DNA of 40,117 nt from Desulfobacterales bacterium (GTDB taxonomy: Bacteria > Desulfobacterota > Desulfobacteria > Desulfobacterales > JAHEIW01). This document shows, one piece after another, positions 24,219 to 32,988 of this stretch. The stretch's first letter is position 1. Every line of letters begins with the position of its first letter. The DNA lies in assembly GCA_030066985.1 (NCBI GenBank), contig JASJAN010000048.1, positions 1 through 40,117 of the forward strand. Reading direction: 5' to 3'. The translations under genes and the position numbers were made by a program. Under the pieces are notes generated by a model. The model was given only the letters and a program-made list of their open reading frames with translations, was not told where the DNA came from and did not search any database.

Positions 24219-25757
24219 ATGAATGATCAAGTATTGATATTTGACACGACCCTCAGAGACGGTGAGCAAAGCCCAGGGGCCAGCATGAATACAGCTGAGA
24301 AATTGCGAATTGCGACGCAATTGGAAAAACTGGGCGTCAATATTCTTGAAGCCGGTTTTCCGGCCGCGTCCGAAGGCGATCTCGAAGCGGTATCGCGAAT
24401 TGCCGGTAAACTGGAAAGGACAGAAGTGGCAGCGCTGGCGCGCACTTCCAAAGACGATATTGACCGCGCTTGGCAGGCTATCCGCCATGCAGCCAAACCC
24501 CGGATCCACACCTTCATTGCCACCTCTGACATTCACCTGGAATACAAGCTAAAGATGTCCCGCGACGAAGTTGTCAAAGCTGCAGTGGAGGCGGTCAAAT
24601 ATGCCCGCACGTTGACCGATAATATCGAATTTTCGGCTGAAGACGGCTCCCGCAGCGATCGCGATTTTCTTTGCAGGGTATTTGAAGCCGTTATCGAAGC
24701 CGGCGCCACAACGGTGAATTTGCCAGATACGGTCGGCTACGCCATCCCGCAGGAATTTTCAGACCTGGTCAGTTATGTCAACACTCACACGCCCAATATC
24801 GGTAAAGCCATACTCAGTGTGCACTGCCATAATGACCTGGGGCTGGCAACGGCCAATACACTTTCAGCCATTACCGCCGGCGCCCGCCAGGCGGAGGTAA
24901 CCATCAATGGAATTGGCGAGCGGGCGGGCAACACGTCTCTTGAAGAGGTCGTCATGTCGCTGGTCACCCGCAACAATTCTTTGGGGCTGACCACCTCCAT
25001 TGAAACGGAATACATTCACCCCACCAGCCGGTTGGTGAGCATGATTACCGGTATCATCGTGCAACCCAACAAGGCCATTGTCGGTGCCAATGCCTTTGCC
25101 CACGAGGCAGGGATCCACCAGGACGGTGTATTGAAAAATCCCATGACCTATGAAATCATGAAACCGGAAACAATCGGTTTGAGTACCAACAAACTTGTTC
25201 TGGGCAAGCATTCCGGTCGACATGCATTGCGCTCACGTCTAAAAAACATGGGCTATGACCTGTCCGATGAAGAGATCAACCTGGTATTTACCCGATTTAA
25301 AGAATTGGCGGATAAGAAAAAGCACGTCGTCGACGAAGATCTTGAAGTCATCGTGACTGAGGGAATCTTGCGGACGGCCGATATTTTTAAATTGGAATAT
25401 CTGCACGTGACAGCAGGCACGACGGTACTGCCCATGGCCAGTGTCAAGCTTGATATAAACGGTCGTCCGGTACAAGGTGCCGGTTACGGAAACGGTCCTA
25501 TTGACGCGGCCTTCAATACCATCGGAAAGCTTGCCGGAACGGCATCGGAGCTGTTACGCTTTTCGGTCAGTGCCCTGACCGGCGGCACCGACGCTCAAGG
25601 GGAAGTAACCGTTCGGTTGAGAGAAAATGGCCTTCTGGCGCTGGGTCGCGGAGCGGATCCCGATATCATCACTGCTAGCGCCAAAGCATATGTAAACGGC
25701 CTAAACCGGCTGGAGTATCTTAAGACCAATCCTGTCAAAGACGCCATCGTCTTATAA
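24219..25757 (+). CDS. leuA: 2-isopropylmalate synthase
   Basis: This 512-residue DRE-TIM enzyme condenses 3-methyl-2-oxobutanoate with acetyl-CoA in the first committed step of leucine synthesis. The catalytic domain has DTTLRDGEQSPGASMNTAEK, NLPDTVGYAIPQE, HCHNDLGLATANTLSA and NGIGERAGNTSLEEVV. A linker with HQDGVLKNPMTYEIM and LGKHSGRHALRSRL follows. The C-terminal regulatory domain (about 390-500) is complete, so leucine feedback is likely. GGGAG lies nine bases before the ATG. Among DRE-TIM paralogues the GEQSPGAS motif and C-terminus separate it from homocitrate synthase and from the adjacent cimA. Confidence 0.94.
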   Translation: MNDQVLIFDTTLRDGEQSPGASMNTAEKLRIATQLEKLGVNILEAGFPAASEGDLEAVSRIAGKLERTEVAALARTSKDDIDRAWQAIRHAAKPRIHTFIATSDIHLEYKLKMSRDEVVKAAVEAVKYARTLTDNIEFSAEDGSRSDRDFLCRVFEAVIEAGATTVNLPDTVGYAIPQEFSDLVSYVNTHTPNIGKAILSVHCHNDLGLATANTLSAITAGARQAEVTINGIGERAGNTSLEEVVMSLVTRNNSLGLTTSIETEYIHPTSRLVSMITGIIVQPNKAIVGANAFAHEAGIHQDGVLKNPMTYEIMKPETIGLSTNKLVLGKHSGRHALRSRLKNMGYDLSDEEINLVFTRFKELADKKKHVVDEDLEVIVTEGILRTADIFKLEYLHVTAGTTVLPMASVKLDINGRPVQGAGYGNGPIDAAFNTIGKLAGTASELLRFSVSALTGGTDAQGEVTVRLRENGLLALGRGADPDIITASAKAYVNGLNRLEYLKTNPVKDAIVL

Positions 25758-25767
25758 TATTGCTTCA

Positions 25768-25906
25768 TTGGAGTGATGGAGTAGCCCACTCCGCCTGAGT
25801 AGCTTCGGCTACGAAGGCCGGGCTGGAGTGTTGGACTATTGGAGAAAGCCTGGCGCAAGTGTGCTGATTCCCATTACTGCACTACGCCACCACTCCATCA
25901 CTCCAA
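25768..25906. repeat. Intergenic inverted-repeat element, GGAGTGATGGAG type
   Basis: The left arm TTGGAGTGATGGAGT (25768-25782) is the exact reverse complement of 25892-25906. Between the arms lie smaller hairpins (GTAGCTTCGGCTAC, 25799-25812) and further related words (CTGGAGTGTTGG). It lies between the convergent leuA and pyrD genes. Its right arm includes the pyrD stop codon and the codons for the last two residues. Confidence 0.8.
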
Positions 25907-26839
25907 CATATGAGGACTAGCGGTTTCCAGTGTCCCGATCAAATCCGTAATGCCGCCAATATTTTTTTGCGCCAAATACGCTTCAATTCCGTCAACAATA
26001 TCGGTTGTCACCTGCGGGTTAATAAAATTGGCGGTGCCAATCTGGACGGCGGTTGCACCGGCAACGATAAATTCGAGGGCATCTTCAGCTGTCATAATCC
26101 CGCCAATACCGACGACCGGAATATTGGTGGCTTGCACCACCTGCCAAACCATTCTGAGCGCAACGGGTTTGATGGCCGGCCCCGATAATCCTCCGGTGAT
26201 ATTGGCAATTTTGGGCCGTCGGGTTTCAAGATCAATCGCCATGCCGGTAATGGTGTTGATCAGCGAAAGCGAATCAGCGCCGGCCTGTTCGGCCGCGCGT
26301 GCGATTAGGGTAATATCGGTTACATTCGGCGACAGTTTTACCATCAGGTGTTTGGTTGTTTTTTTACGCACGGCCTTGATCACGCGATGGGCAGCCTGCG
26401 GATCAGCGCCAAAAGCAATCCCCCCCGCTTTAACGTTGGGGCATGAAATATTGACCTCTACCCCGGCAATACCTTCCAATGCATCCAGACGCGCTGCCAG
26501 TGCGGCATAATCTTCGATGCAGGTGCCGTAGATATTCGCCAACACAGGCGGTGAAAGCGTTTTTAAAAAAGGAAGCTTTTCGTCCGAGAAAGCATCAATA
26601 CCCACGTTTTCCAGACCGATGGCATTTAGCATACCGCAGGCTGTTTCAACAATTCGCGGCGGAGGGTTGCCTTTGGTTGGCTGTAAAGCAAGCCCTTTGA
26701 CAATGATGGCCCCCAGGCGATTTAAATTCACAAAGGCCTCAAATTCACGCGCATACCCGAAAGTGCCGGAGGCGGTCATCACCGGGTTTTGTAGTTGGAT
26801 GCCACTCAGCCTAACGTTGAGATCAGGTTTTTTGCTCAT
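25898..26839 (-). CDS. pyrD: Dihydroorotate dehydrogenase, class 1B catalytic subunit
   Basis: This 313-residue FMN flavoprotein oxidises dihydroorotate to orotate in pyrimidine synthesis. The N-terminus (NPVMTASGTFGYAREFE), GAIIVKGLALQPTKGNP, GIAGVEVNISCPNVKAGG with the catalytic cysteine, LMVKLSPNVTDI, LINTITGMAIDLETRRP and GGIMTAEDALEFI define the cytosolic class 1B family. Class 1B enzymes normally work with the iron-sulfur/FAD subunit PyrK, which is not in this window. AGGA lies nine bases before the ATG. The last residues (MLE and stop) are encoded inside an inverted-repeat arm, so the original C-terminus was probably altered by that element. Confidence 0.93.
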   Translation of the reverse strand: MSKKPDLNVRLSGIQLQNPVMTASGTFGYAREFEAFVNLNRLGAIIVKGLALQPTKGNPPPRIVETACGMLNAIGLENVGIDAFSDEKLPFLKTLSPPVLANIYGTCIEDYAALAARLDALEGIAGVEVNISCPNVKAGGIAFGADPQAAHRVIKAVRKKTTKHLMVKLSPNVTDITLIARAAEQAGADSLSLINTITGMAIDLETRRPKIANITGGLSGPAIKPVALRMVWQVVQATNIPVVGIGGIMTAEDALEFIVAGATAVQIGTANFINPQVTTDIVDGIEAYLAQKNIGGITDLIGTLETASPHMLE

Positions 26840-26924
26840 CTATTTATTTCCTGCTGTGATGGGTAACTGCAATCAATGGGATTTGGATGGGGATACAGGT
26901 GAATCATATGACGGATAGGATCAC

Positions 26925-26998
26925 CCCCCGCGGGGGAGTCATTAGCTGCCTCGCCTTAGGATTGTTAAAAAATATTGTCAAAACCAGCCCCCGGGCTG
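26925..26998 (+). promoter_or_regulatory. GC-rich palindromes upstream of the radical SAM gene
   Basis: CCCCCGCGGGGG (26925-26936) is a perfect 12-base palindrome. CAGCCC-CC-GGGCTG (26985-26998) forms another short hairpin ending two bases before an in-frame ATG at 27000. Their function is unknown. The second hairpin makes a start at 27000 less plausible. Confidence 0.3.
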
Positions 26999-27098
26999 TA
27001 TGTATAAGGCAATTTCGATCCGGGGTCAATGGCACCCTGGTGCAGCGCAGGTGATTTTAAGTCAACAACCTGTAAAAAAATGGCCCCCGTACAAGTCC

Positions 27099-28952
27099 AT
27101 GAAAAAAACATTGAATAAAATCGCACTGATCTCGACGCCATGGCCCCTTTTCAAGCGACCCTCGATCCAGTTGGGAACGCTGAAGGCATTCTTACAGCAC
27201 CGTCTGCCCGACCTTCAGGTCGATGCTTTGCACTTTTACCTGCGACTGGCGCAAGCCATCGGCTATCACATTTACCATGAAATTTCGGAGCGCACCTGGC
27301 TGGCAGAAAGCATATATGCCGCACTGCTGTTCCCGAATCGCACTGCACAGGCAGAAGCGCTCTTTCACAAAGAATCTGCCGGCAATAAAACCCTGCGCCA
27401 AGTCCGGTTCAAAACACTGACCAGCCGAATCAAAAGAGCAACCGACACTTTCTTAAAGCAGCAGGCTTGGGAAACATACGGACTGCTGGGGTTCAGCATC
27501 TCCCTGTGTCAGCTGACGTCTGCCTTGTACACGATCAAATGGCTCAAAAACAGATTTCCGGAATTGACCATCGTCGTCGGCGGAGCGTCAACCTCAGCAA
27601 TTGCAGCGAGCGGCCTTCTGCAACATTTTTCAGGTATCGATATGGTGGTCAACGGTGAAGGTGAGCGGCCTTTGTATCAAATCATTCGACATCTCAGAAA
27701 TTACCCACATGACTGGCGTTCTATCGAAGCCAGGGGCGTCATAACCCGATTATCGGCCCCTGATCAGGCCGGTGGCTGGCCAGTTTCACAACTCGAAAAT
27801 CTAAATGACCTGCCGGCCCCGGATTACGATGACTATTTTCGCCTGCTCAACTCTTTTGATCCCGCTAACGTTTTTTTCCCTACCCTGCCCGTCGAAATTT
27901 CGCGGGGGTGCTGGTGGAAACGAACCGCCAGGTCCACCCAAACCAGTGGTTGTGCCTTTTGCAACCTTAATCTTCAATGGGAGGGCTACCGGGCGAAGTC
28001 CGCTTCTCAGGTTGTTTCTCAAATCGACCATCTCACTCGACGTCATCAGACGCTTTCGGTGGCAGTGACCGACAACGTCCTTCCGAAAAGGGAATCTATT
28101 GAAATATTCAGGCAAATCGAAAACCTCCATAAGGATTTGCGTCTTTTCGGCGAGGTGCGCGCCACCACCCCAAGTAATGAACTAAAGGTTTTGCGTGATG
28201 CTGGCATGCGCCAGGTGCAGATTGGTATCGAAGCCCTGAGCACCGGTCTGCTTAAAAAGCTGCATAAAGGCACCACCGCCATCCAGAATCTTGAAATCAT
28301 GAGAAATTGTGAAGCACTTGGCATTGAAAGCGTTTCAAATCTCATTTTGCAGTTTCCGGGAAGCAGTGAGCTGGATGTGGCCGAGACGCTGAGCGCTATC
28401 GAGTTTGCCTGGCCGTTTTATCCGCTTAAAGCGGTCAGCTTCTGGTTGGGATTGGGGAGTCCGGTTTGGCAGAACCCAAAAGCATATGGCATCAAGGCGC
28501 TGTTTAATCACCCCAAATGGTCCTATTTGTTCCCCGCCAAAATCTATCGCTCTTTGCCGTTCATGATTCAGGCCTACCGCGGAGATCTAACATATCAGAA
28601 AAAAATCTGGCAGCCCGTCAAAAAAAAGATTTCCGAATGGCAACACCAGTATACGGCAATCAAAAGGGCTTGTGGTAATGAACCGATTCTAAGCCTGCGG
28701 GATGGAAGAGATTTCCTTATCATCCACCAGCAACGGTATCAGGCTGAACCTGCCGTTCACCGGATGGTCGGCCCCTCCCGACAAATTTACCTGTATTGTC
28801 AGAAGCACCGTCCGGTCGAGTCCATCTGCCGTGCGTTTTCAAGCATACCGCAAGAAGCCATCGCAATTTTTTTAAAGATGATGGTAGATAAAAAATTGAT
28901 GTTTACTGAAAAAAGCAGTTATTTAAGCCTGGCTGCACCTGTAAAGGAATAA
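27099..28952 (+). CDS. Orphan B12-binding radical SAM protein, related to RiPP-maturation radical SAM enzymes
   Basis: The protein has 617 residues from the chosen ATG. KIALISTPWPLFKRPSIQLG opens the family; a cobalamin-binding Rossmann domain follows (LTIVVGGASTSAIAAS, VVNGEGERPLYQ). The radical SAM core begins at EISRGCWWKR: C271 is separated from SGCAFCNLN (C285, C288) by 13 residues, against three in canonical enzymes. A core barrel (TDNVLPKR, FGEVRATT, VQIGIEALSTGLLKKL) and a C-terminal winged-helix-like region complete it. Order and motifs resemble the RiPP maturation radical SAM protein 1 type, suggesting C-methylation or a related step on a peptide or small molecule. No precursor peptide was found nearby. 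An in-frame ATG at 27000 follows a hairpin and adds non-conserved residues; neither start has a good binding site. Confidence 0.75.
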   Translation: MKKTLNKIALISTPWPLFKRPSIQLGTLKAFLQHRLPDLQVDALHFYLRLAQAIGYHIYHEISERTWLAESIYAALLFPNRTAQAEALFHKESAGNKTLRQVRFKTLTSRIKRATDTFLKQQAWETYGLLGFSISLCQLTSALYTIKWLKNRFPELTIVVGGASTSAIAASGLLQHFSGIDMVVNGEGERPLYQIIRHLRNYPHDWRSIEARGVITRLSAPDQAGGWPVSQLENLNDLPAPDYDDYFRLLNSFDPANVFFPTLPVEISRGCWWKRTARSTQTSGCAFCNLNLQWEGYRAKSASQVVSQIDHLTRRHQTLSVAVTDNVLPKRESIEIFRQIENLHKDLRLFGEVRATTPSNELKVLRDAGMRQVQIGIEALSTGLLKKLHKGTTAIQNLEIMRNCEALGIESVSNLILQFPGSSELDVAETLSAIEFAWPFYPLKAVSFWLGLGSPVWQNPKAYGIKALFNHPKWSYLFPAKIYRSLPFMIQAYRGDLTYQKKIWQPVKKKISEWQHQYTAIKRACGNEPILSLRDGRDFLIIHQQRYQAEPAVHRMVGPSRQIYLYCQKHRPVESICRAFSSIPQEAIAIFLKMMVDKKLMFTEKSSYLSLAAPVKE

Positions 28953-29289
28953 CGCGCATCAATGACACCCGTTGTTTCTTAGAATATGACCATCTGCAGA
29001 GCATTTAGATGGAATCAAAATCAGTTATTGAAAACAAGCCACTTAATGATTAATTTGACTTATAAGAAAACACACTTATTCTTTATCTACTTTACTTCTA
29101 AGTGAGCAAAAAATTTTGTTGGGATGCACTGAGGGGGACGCCAACCGGATTCCAATTACAAATAGATGCTCATTAACACCCAATATTCCTTTTTCATCGT
29201 TCATCTTTTAAATCATTGAGTATCACCCCTCTGTTATTTAGGAAATAAAGTCAGTGACTTAAATATATAAAAGAGGAGAAACAGTCGAA
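28953..29289. other. Gene-free control region before the inositol phosphate synthase gene
   Basis: This 337-base AT-rich stretch has no credible gene. I checked it for a short peptide gene that could serve the radical SAM protein; only frames of 6 and 14 codons were seen. TTGACT near 29053 with TATTCT 16 bases on is a possible promoter. AGAGGAG ends 11 bases before the next ATG. Confidence 0.5.
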
Positions 29290-30453
29290 ATGAGCAGAAT
29301 TAAACTAGCCATCGCCGGTTTGGGGAACTGCGCCAGTTCCCTTGTTCAGGGCATACATTATTACCGGAATAAGGGCCCGAAGGATGCTGTCGGCCTGATG
29401 CACTGGGATATTGGCGGATACACACCTGCTGATATTGAAGTTGTAGCGGCCTTTGATATCGACAAACGCAAAGTCGGCAAAGATGTCAATGCTGCCATAT
29501 TCGCCGAACCCAACTGCACAACCGTGTTTTGCGACAGCTTACCTGCTTCAGGGGTTAAGGTTCAAATGGGTCGTATCATGGATGGTATCGCCGATCACAT
29601 GAAAGAGTATGAAGACCGCTATACGTTTTTAGAAGCGGATCTGCCGGAGCCTTCAATGGAAGACATCGTTGCTGAATTAAAAAAATCCGGGGCTGAAATC
29701 CTGCTGAACTATATGCCGGTTGGCTCAGAAAATGCTGCCTGCTTCTATGCAGAATGCGCCCTTCAGGCAGGCGTGGCGCTAATCAACAACATCCCGGTTT
29801 TTATTGCCAGTGATCCGAAGTGGGCCCAGCGCTTTGCAGACAAAAATGTGCCGCTGATAGGAGACGATATAAAATCCCAGTTGGGGGCAACCATTACCCA
29901 CCGTGTTTTAACCGATCTGTTTAAAAAGCGCGGTGTCAAAATGGAAAAAACCTATCAGTTGAATACCGGCGGCAACACGGATTTCCTCAATATGCTCAAC
30001 CGCCATCGCTTAAAATCTAAAAAGAGATCAAAAACCGAAGCGGTTCAATCGGTGGCAGCCCGTCGATTGGAAAACGAAAACATTCACATTGGCCCCAGTG
30101 ATTATGTTCCTTGGCAAAAAGACAACAAGGTTTGTTTCATCCGTATGGAGGGCAAACTTTTCGGTGATGTCCCCATGAATCTGGAACTGAGGCTTTCGGT
30201 AGAGGATTCACCCAACTCGGCCGGAGTGGCCATTGATTCATTGCGCTGCGCCAAACTGGCCATAGATCGTGGCCTGGGTGGTGTGCTGGAGGCCCCATCG
30301 GCCTATTTTTGTAAACATCCACCGCGTCAATTTACAGACGATGAAGCCTACCAAATGCTTGAAAATTTTATCAAAAAACTTCCGGGAAATGTGCGCGAAA
30401 TGTCCGATTATCGCAGCAAAAGAGGGCAAAAAATTACCGCCAAAGAGCATTAA
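29290..30453 (+). CDS. ino1: myo-Inositol-1(3)-phosphate synthase
   Basis: This 387-residue enzyme is predicted to turn glucose 6-phosphate into L-myo-inositol 3-phosphate through an NAD-dependent aldol cyclisation. It has the N-terminal NAD-binding GLGNCASSLVQGI and central NYMPVGSENAACFYAE. IGDDIKSQLGATITHRVL and NTGGNTDFLNM contain the core active-site lysine/asparagine motifs. LRLSVEDSPNSAGVAIDSLR is at the C-terminal end. The length fits the short bacterial/archaeal type. Its stop overlaps the stop of the convergent Dus-family gene (shared TTAA). With the PfkB kinase and CDP-alcohol phosphatidyltransferase downstream it suggests inositol phospholipid synthesis. Soluble inositol compounds such as di-myo-inositol phosphate are an alternative end point. 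Confidence 0.9.
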   Translation: MSRIKLAIAGLGNCASSLVQGIHYYRNKGPKDAVGLMHWDIGGYTPADIEVVAAFDIDKRKVGKDVNAAIFAEPNCTTVFCDSLPASGVKVQMGRIMDGIADHMKEYEDRYTFLEADLPEPSMEDIVAELKKSGAEILLNYMPVGSENAACFYAECALQAGVALINNIPVFIASDPKWAQRFADKNVPLIGDDIKSQLGATITHRVLTDLFKKRGVKMEKTYQLNTGGNTDFLNMLNRHRLKSKKRSKTEAVQSVAARRLENENIHIGPSDYVPWQKDNKVCFIRMEGKLFGDVPMNLELRLSVEDSPNSAGVAIDSLRCAKLAIDRGLGGVLEAPSAYFCKHPPRQFTDDEAYQMLENFIKKLPGNVREMSDYRSKRGQKITAKEH

Positions 30454-31472
30454 CTGAAAAAATTCAAATTCGGCCTGGAAAAGATTTCCGGTGGGCGCTC
30501 AAAAAATGTTGTTACATTTTGCTTGGCCTCGCTCATATTCCCGGCTTTCTGGATAGCGCTGCAAAGTGTATGGCCGAATTTAAAGCTGGCCGAAAAATAA
30601 ACACCAAATTTCTTGTAGCGCCGCAATGCTTTGGGCTCATCAAAATGTGCCTCTAACAGTTCAGCCAGCCGCAGTGCGCTGTCCAAATAAATTTCCGAGC
30701 TAAACCGGACCCCATCCGTCCACTCTGCAAACAGCCAGGGTTTTGCAAGCGCCATCCGGCCGACAGCCACTCCGTCACATCCGGTATTCATCAGCATTTT
30801 TAAACAATCTGATTGATCAAAAACATCCCCGTTGCCGAACACGGGGATGGTTACCGCTTGTTTGACTTTGCCGATATATTCCCATTTGGGCGGTCGTGAG
30901 CGTCGATCCGGTGCGATCCTCGGATGAAAGGTCAGCGCATCGGCACCTGCATCTTCGAAACGTCTGGCCATTTCAACTGCGGAGCGGAAATCATCTTGCC
31001 AGCCGATGCGGTATTTGACAAACAGCGGTATGGAGACGGCCTTGCGAACTGCTGAAACGATGTCAGTGGCCAAGTCGGGAAAATTCAGCGCAGCCGCACC
31101 AGCTTTTAGCCGGCAAATAGAAGCATCGGAACAGCCGAAATTGATGTCTACGCCAAAGAACTGTTCAGCCTCAATACGCTGTGCAGCTAACGCCATAGCA
31201 GCCGGATCAGCGCCATAAATCTGGCAGACCAATTTTGACAGCTCTGCATCCCGCCACCTGAAATAGGAAGATCGGTACCGGTTTTCCTGCGGTATTTTTC
31301 TGGCACTGCACATCTCGCTAAATAAAAGGCCATAGCCGCCGAATTGGTCCACCAGCTCTCGAAAGGCAACATTACCCAAAAACGCCATGGGCGCCATGAC
31401 CAGTCGCTTTTCGATGAACGTGTTGCCGATGGCAAGCGGTTGATTGAGGATATTGGCAAGCTGTGTGATCAT
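30450..31472 (-). CDS. tRNA-dihydrouridine synthase family flavoprotein
   Basis: This 340-residue TIM-barrel flavoenzyme belongs to the Dus family that reduces uridines in tRNA using FMN and NADPH. LVMAPMAFLGNVAFRELVDQ, KLVCQIYGADPAAMALAAQR, GVDINFGCSDASICRLKAG (catalytic cysteine in the NFGC motif), LFVKYRIGW, DALTFHPRIAPDR, IPVFGNGDVFDQ and DGVAVGRMALAKPW follow the family order. The GCS in place of the usual GCP and the A-G-A-A-A-L segment in place of GSALL make it a diverged member, so the target uridine cannot be assigned. It is convergent with ino1, sharing four bases at the stops. No clear ribosome binding site is present. Confidence 0.82.
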   Translation of the reverse strand: MITQLANILNQPLAIGNTFIEKRLVMAPMAFLGNVAFRELVDQFGGYGLLFSEMCSARKIPQENRYRSSYFRWRDAELSKLVCQIYGADPAAMALAAQRIEAEQFFGVDINFGCSDASICRLKAGAAALNFPDLATDIVSAVRKAVSIPLFVKYRIGWQDDFRSAVEMARRFEDAGADALTFHPRIAPDRRSRPPKWEYIGKVKQAVTIPVFGNGDVFDQSDCLKMLMNTGCDGVAVGRMALAKPWLFAEWTDGVRFSSEIYLDSALRLAELLEAHFDEPKALRRYKKFGVYFSASFKFGHTLCSAIQKAGNMSEAKQNVTTFFERPPEIFSRPNLNFFS

Positions 31473-31685
31473 TTTTAGGTGGCTGTGGCTATCATCTATT
31501 TGGTATCTTTGATTTTGGTGTAATTTACCAAATCGGTAAAGCGTTTAAAAGCGCTTTATTGCTATTTGCCGGCTGCTAAGTTTGCGTCCATCGAATCAAC
31601 GATGTATGATTTGAAAAAATAACGTCGATCATTTATATATTACGGTGAATTCGACCTTTGACATCTTTGCTCAGGAATGTGTCAG

Positions 31686-31865
31686 ATGTCCATCAAAGGA
31701 ATCGCACAAGATCTATATCGTCTTCAGCAGGCAGTCGATGCGCTCGAAAAAAAGTTGGTGTCTGCGCCAATAGAAGAGCGCCCGGAGATTGAACGTCAGT
31801 TGCAAAAAGCCAAAGCCGAATATTATCAGGTGCGCCGAATTTTAGACGGCCAGCTGGACCGCTAA
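31686..31865 (+). CDS. Small coiled-coil hypothetical protein
   Basis: This is a 59-residue, charged, fully helical protein (IAQDLYRLQQAVDALEKKL, ERPEIERQLQKAKAEYYQVR) with no membrane segment. The start at 31686 is nine bases after AGGA; an ATG three codons earlier overlaps the binding site. It does not match a family I recognise. It lies 114 bases before the PfkB gene on the same strand and may be co-transcribed. Its size and heptad pattern suggest a dimeric helical hairpin. Confidence 0.6.
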   Translation: MSIKGIAQDLYRLQQAVDALEKKLVSAPIEERPEIERQLQKAKAEYYQVRRILDGQLDR

Positions 31866-31979
31866 GCAAGACGCCTGAACAACAGTATGTGGGTTGCGGA
31901 TGCAATCGATTTTACTTTTGCATAGCACGCAGAGATATTCCTTATAGCCAAAAATTGATAGCACCAACACAATTCCGGT

Positions 31980-32846
31980 ATGAATGAAAAAGGTATCGCC
32001 GTCATCGGTTCAACAACGATCGATCAAATCATCCATAAACATCGCCGAACGCTCAAAGTCGGCGGCGTTACCGTTTATGCTGGCATGACTTACAGCCGTC
32101 ACGGTGTTAACACATTGGCAATCACAAACATTGCCGACAGCACCCCGCAAGTTATTGAACGGCTGCGCAATCAACAAATTCGGGTTCACAATGGCCAAAC
32201 CCCAAAAACAACCTGCTTCATAAACGATATTCGCACCGACGACCGACGACAAAAAAATCCACAACGCGCCGCTCCGATCAGCCGCCAACAGGTAATCAAC
32301 CATATCAAAAATCTAGCTTGTGTGCATCTTGGGCCGCTGCACCCAAAGGATATAGACATAGCGGGCATAAAATCTCTCAAGGGTTTAGATATAGAGATTA
32401 TCCTGGACATCCAGGGTCTGGTGAGAGCAATTAAAAACGGAAATGTGGTCCCGGATGTTTCACCGTCTATAAGCGATGCGCTCAGCGTTTCACATATCGT
32501 CAAGGCAAGCAAACACGAATATGAGTTGATAATCAATTTTTTCAAAACCGACCTGGCGGCTTTGATGCGACAATTTACAATTCGCGAATTTATTGTCACA
32601 AATGGTGCCCGTGGCGGTTTTGTCCAGAAATTTGACGCATCAGTGGTTCGCTATGCTGCCGTTGCAGTGAAGTCCGATGGTGATTCTACCGGTGCCGGTG
32701 ACATCTTCCTGGCTGCATATGTCATCGCACATTTATTGAAGCGGCGTTCGATTCGGCAGGCCTGTCAATATGCCGCCGGATTGGTTGCCCAACAAATCGA
32801 GGGAAAATTCATTAAGGACGGCGAACTGCGCATAAAAAACACTTGA
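31980..32846 (+). CDS. PfkB-family carbohydrate kinase
   Basis: This 288-residue ribokinase-like kinase begins GIAVIGSTTIDQIIHKHRRT and KVGGVTVYAGMTYSRHGVN. The C-terminal PfkB signature SDGDSTGAGDIFLAAYV carries the GAGD anion hole and the catalytic aspartate. VTNGARGGFVQKF precedes it. The middle of the protein is shorter and more diverged than ribokinase. The substrate is unknown. Because ino1 and a CDP-alcohol phosphatidyltransferase flank it, and because some archaeal PfkB proteins phosphorylate myo-inositol, an inositol or other polyol is a reasonable but unproven guess. No clear ribosome binding site is present. The phosphatidyltransferase gene follows 142 bases later. Confidence 0.82.
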   Translation: MNEKGIAVIGSTTIDQIIHKHRRTLKVGGVTVYAGMTYSRHGVNTLAITNIADSTPQVIERLRNQQIRVHNGQTPKTTCFINDIRTDDRRQKNPQRAAPISRQQVINHIKNLACVHLGPLHPKDIDIAGIKSLKGLDIEIILDIQGLVRAIKNGNVVPDVSPSISDALSVSHIVKASKHEYELIINFFKTDLAALMRQFTIREFIVTNGARGGFVQKFDASVVRYAAVAVKSDGDSTGAGDIFLAAYVIAHLLKRRSIRQACQYAAGLVAQQIEGKFIKDGELRIKNT

Positions 32847-32922
32847 GGCTGATACGATTATTGTCGCTGCGAACGTAAGGTCGAAACTTTCTTCATCGAT
32901 CTGATTGTGTTAAGAGTCTGTC

Positions 32923-32940
32923 ATCTGGATATCGCCAGAT
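32923..32940 (+). promoter_or_regulatory. Short hairpin in the PfkB/phosphatidyltransferase gap
   Basis: ATCTGG (32923-32928) and CCAGAT (32935-32940) form a perfect 6-bp stem with the loop ATATCG. There is no U-tract after it, and its role is unknown. Confidence 0.25.
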
Positions 32941-32988
32941 AATGTACTGAAAGCCACACCCCGGAATTGATATCTGAAAGATAAAAAA

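Noticed and set aside
27000-27098. Upstream ATG for the radical SAM protein
   Set aside because: It directly follows a GC-rich hairpin and adds 33 residues before the first conserved strand. It cannot be fully excluded because neither start has a good binding site.
28953-29289. RiPP precursor peptide next to the radical SAM gene
   Set aside because: Only frames of 6 and 14 codons were found, with no leader/core pattern or ribosome binding site.
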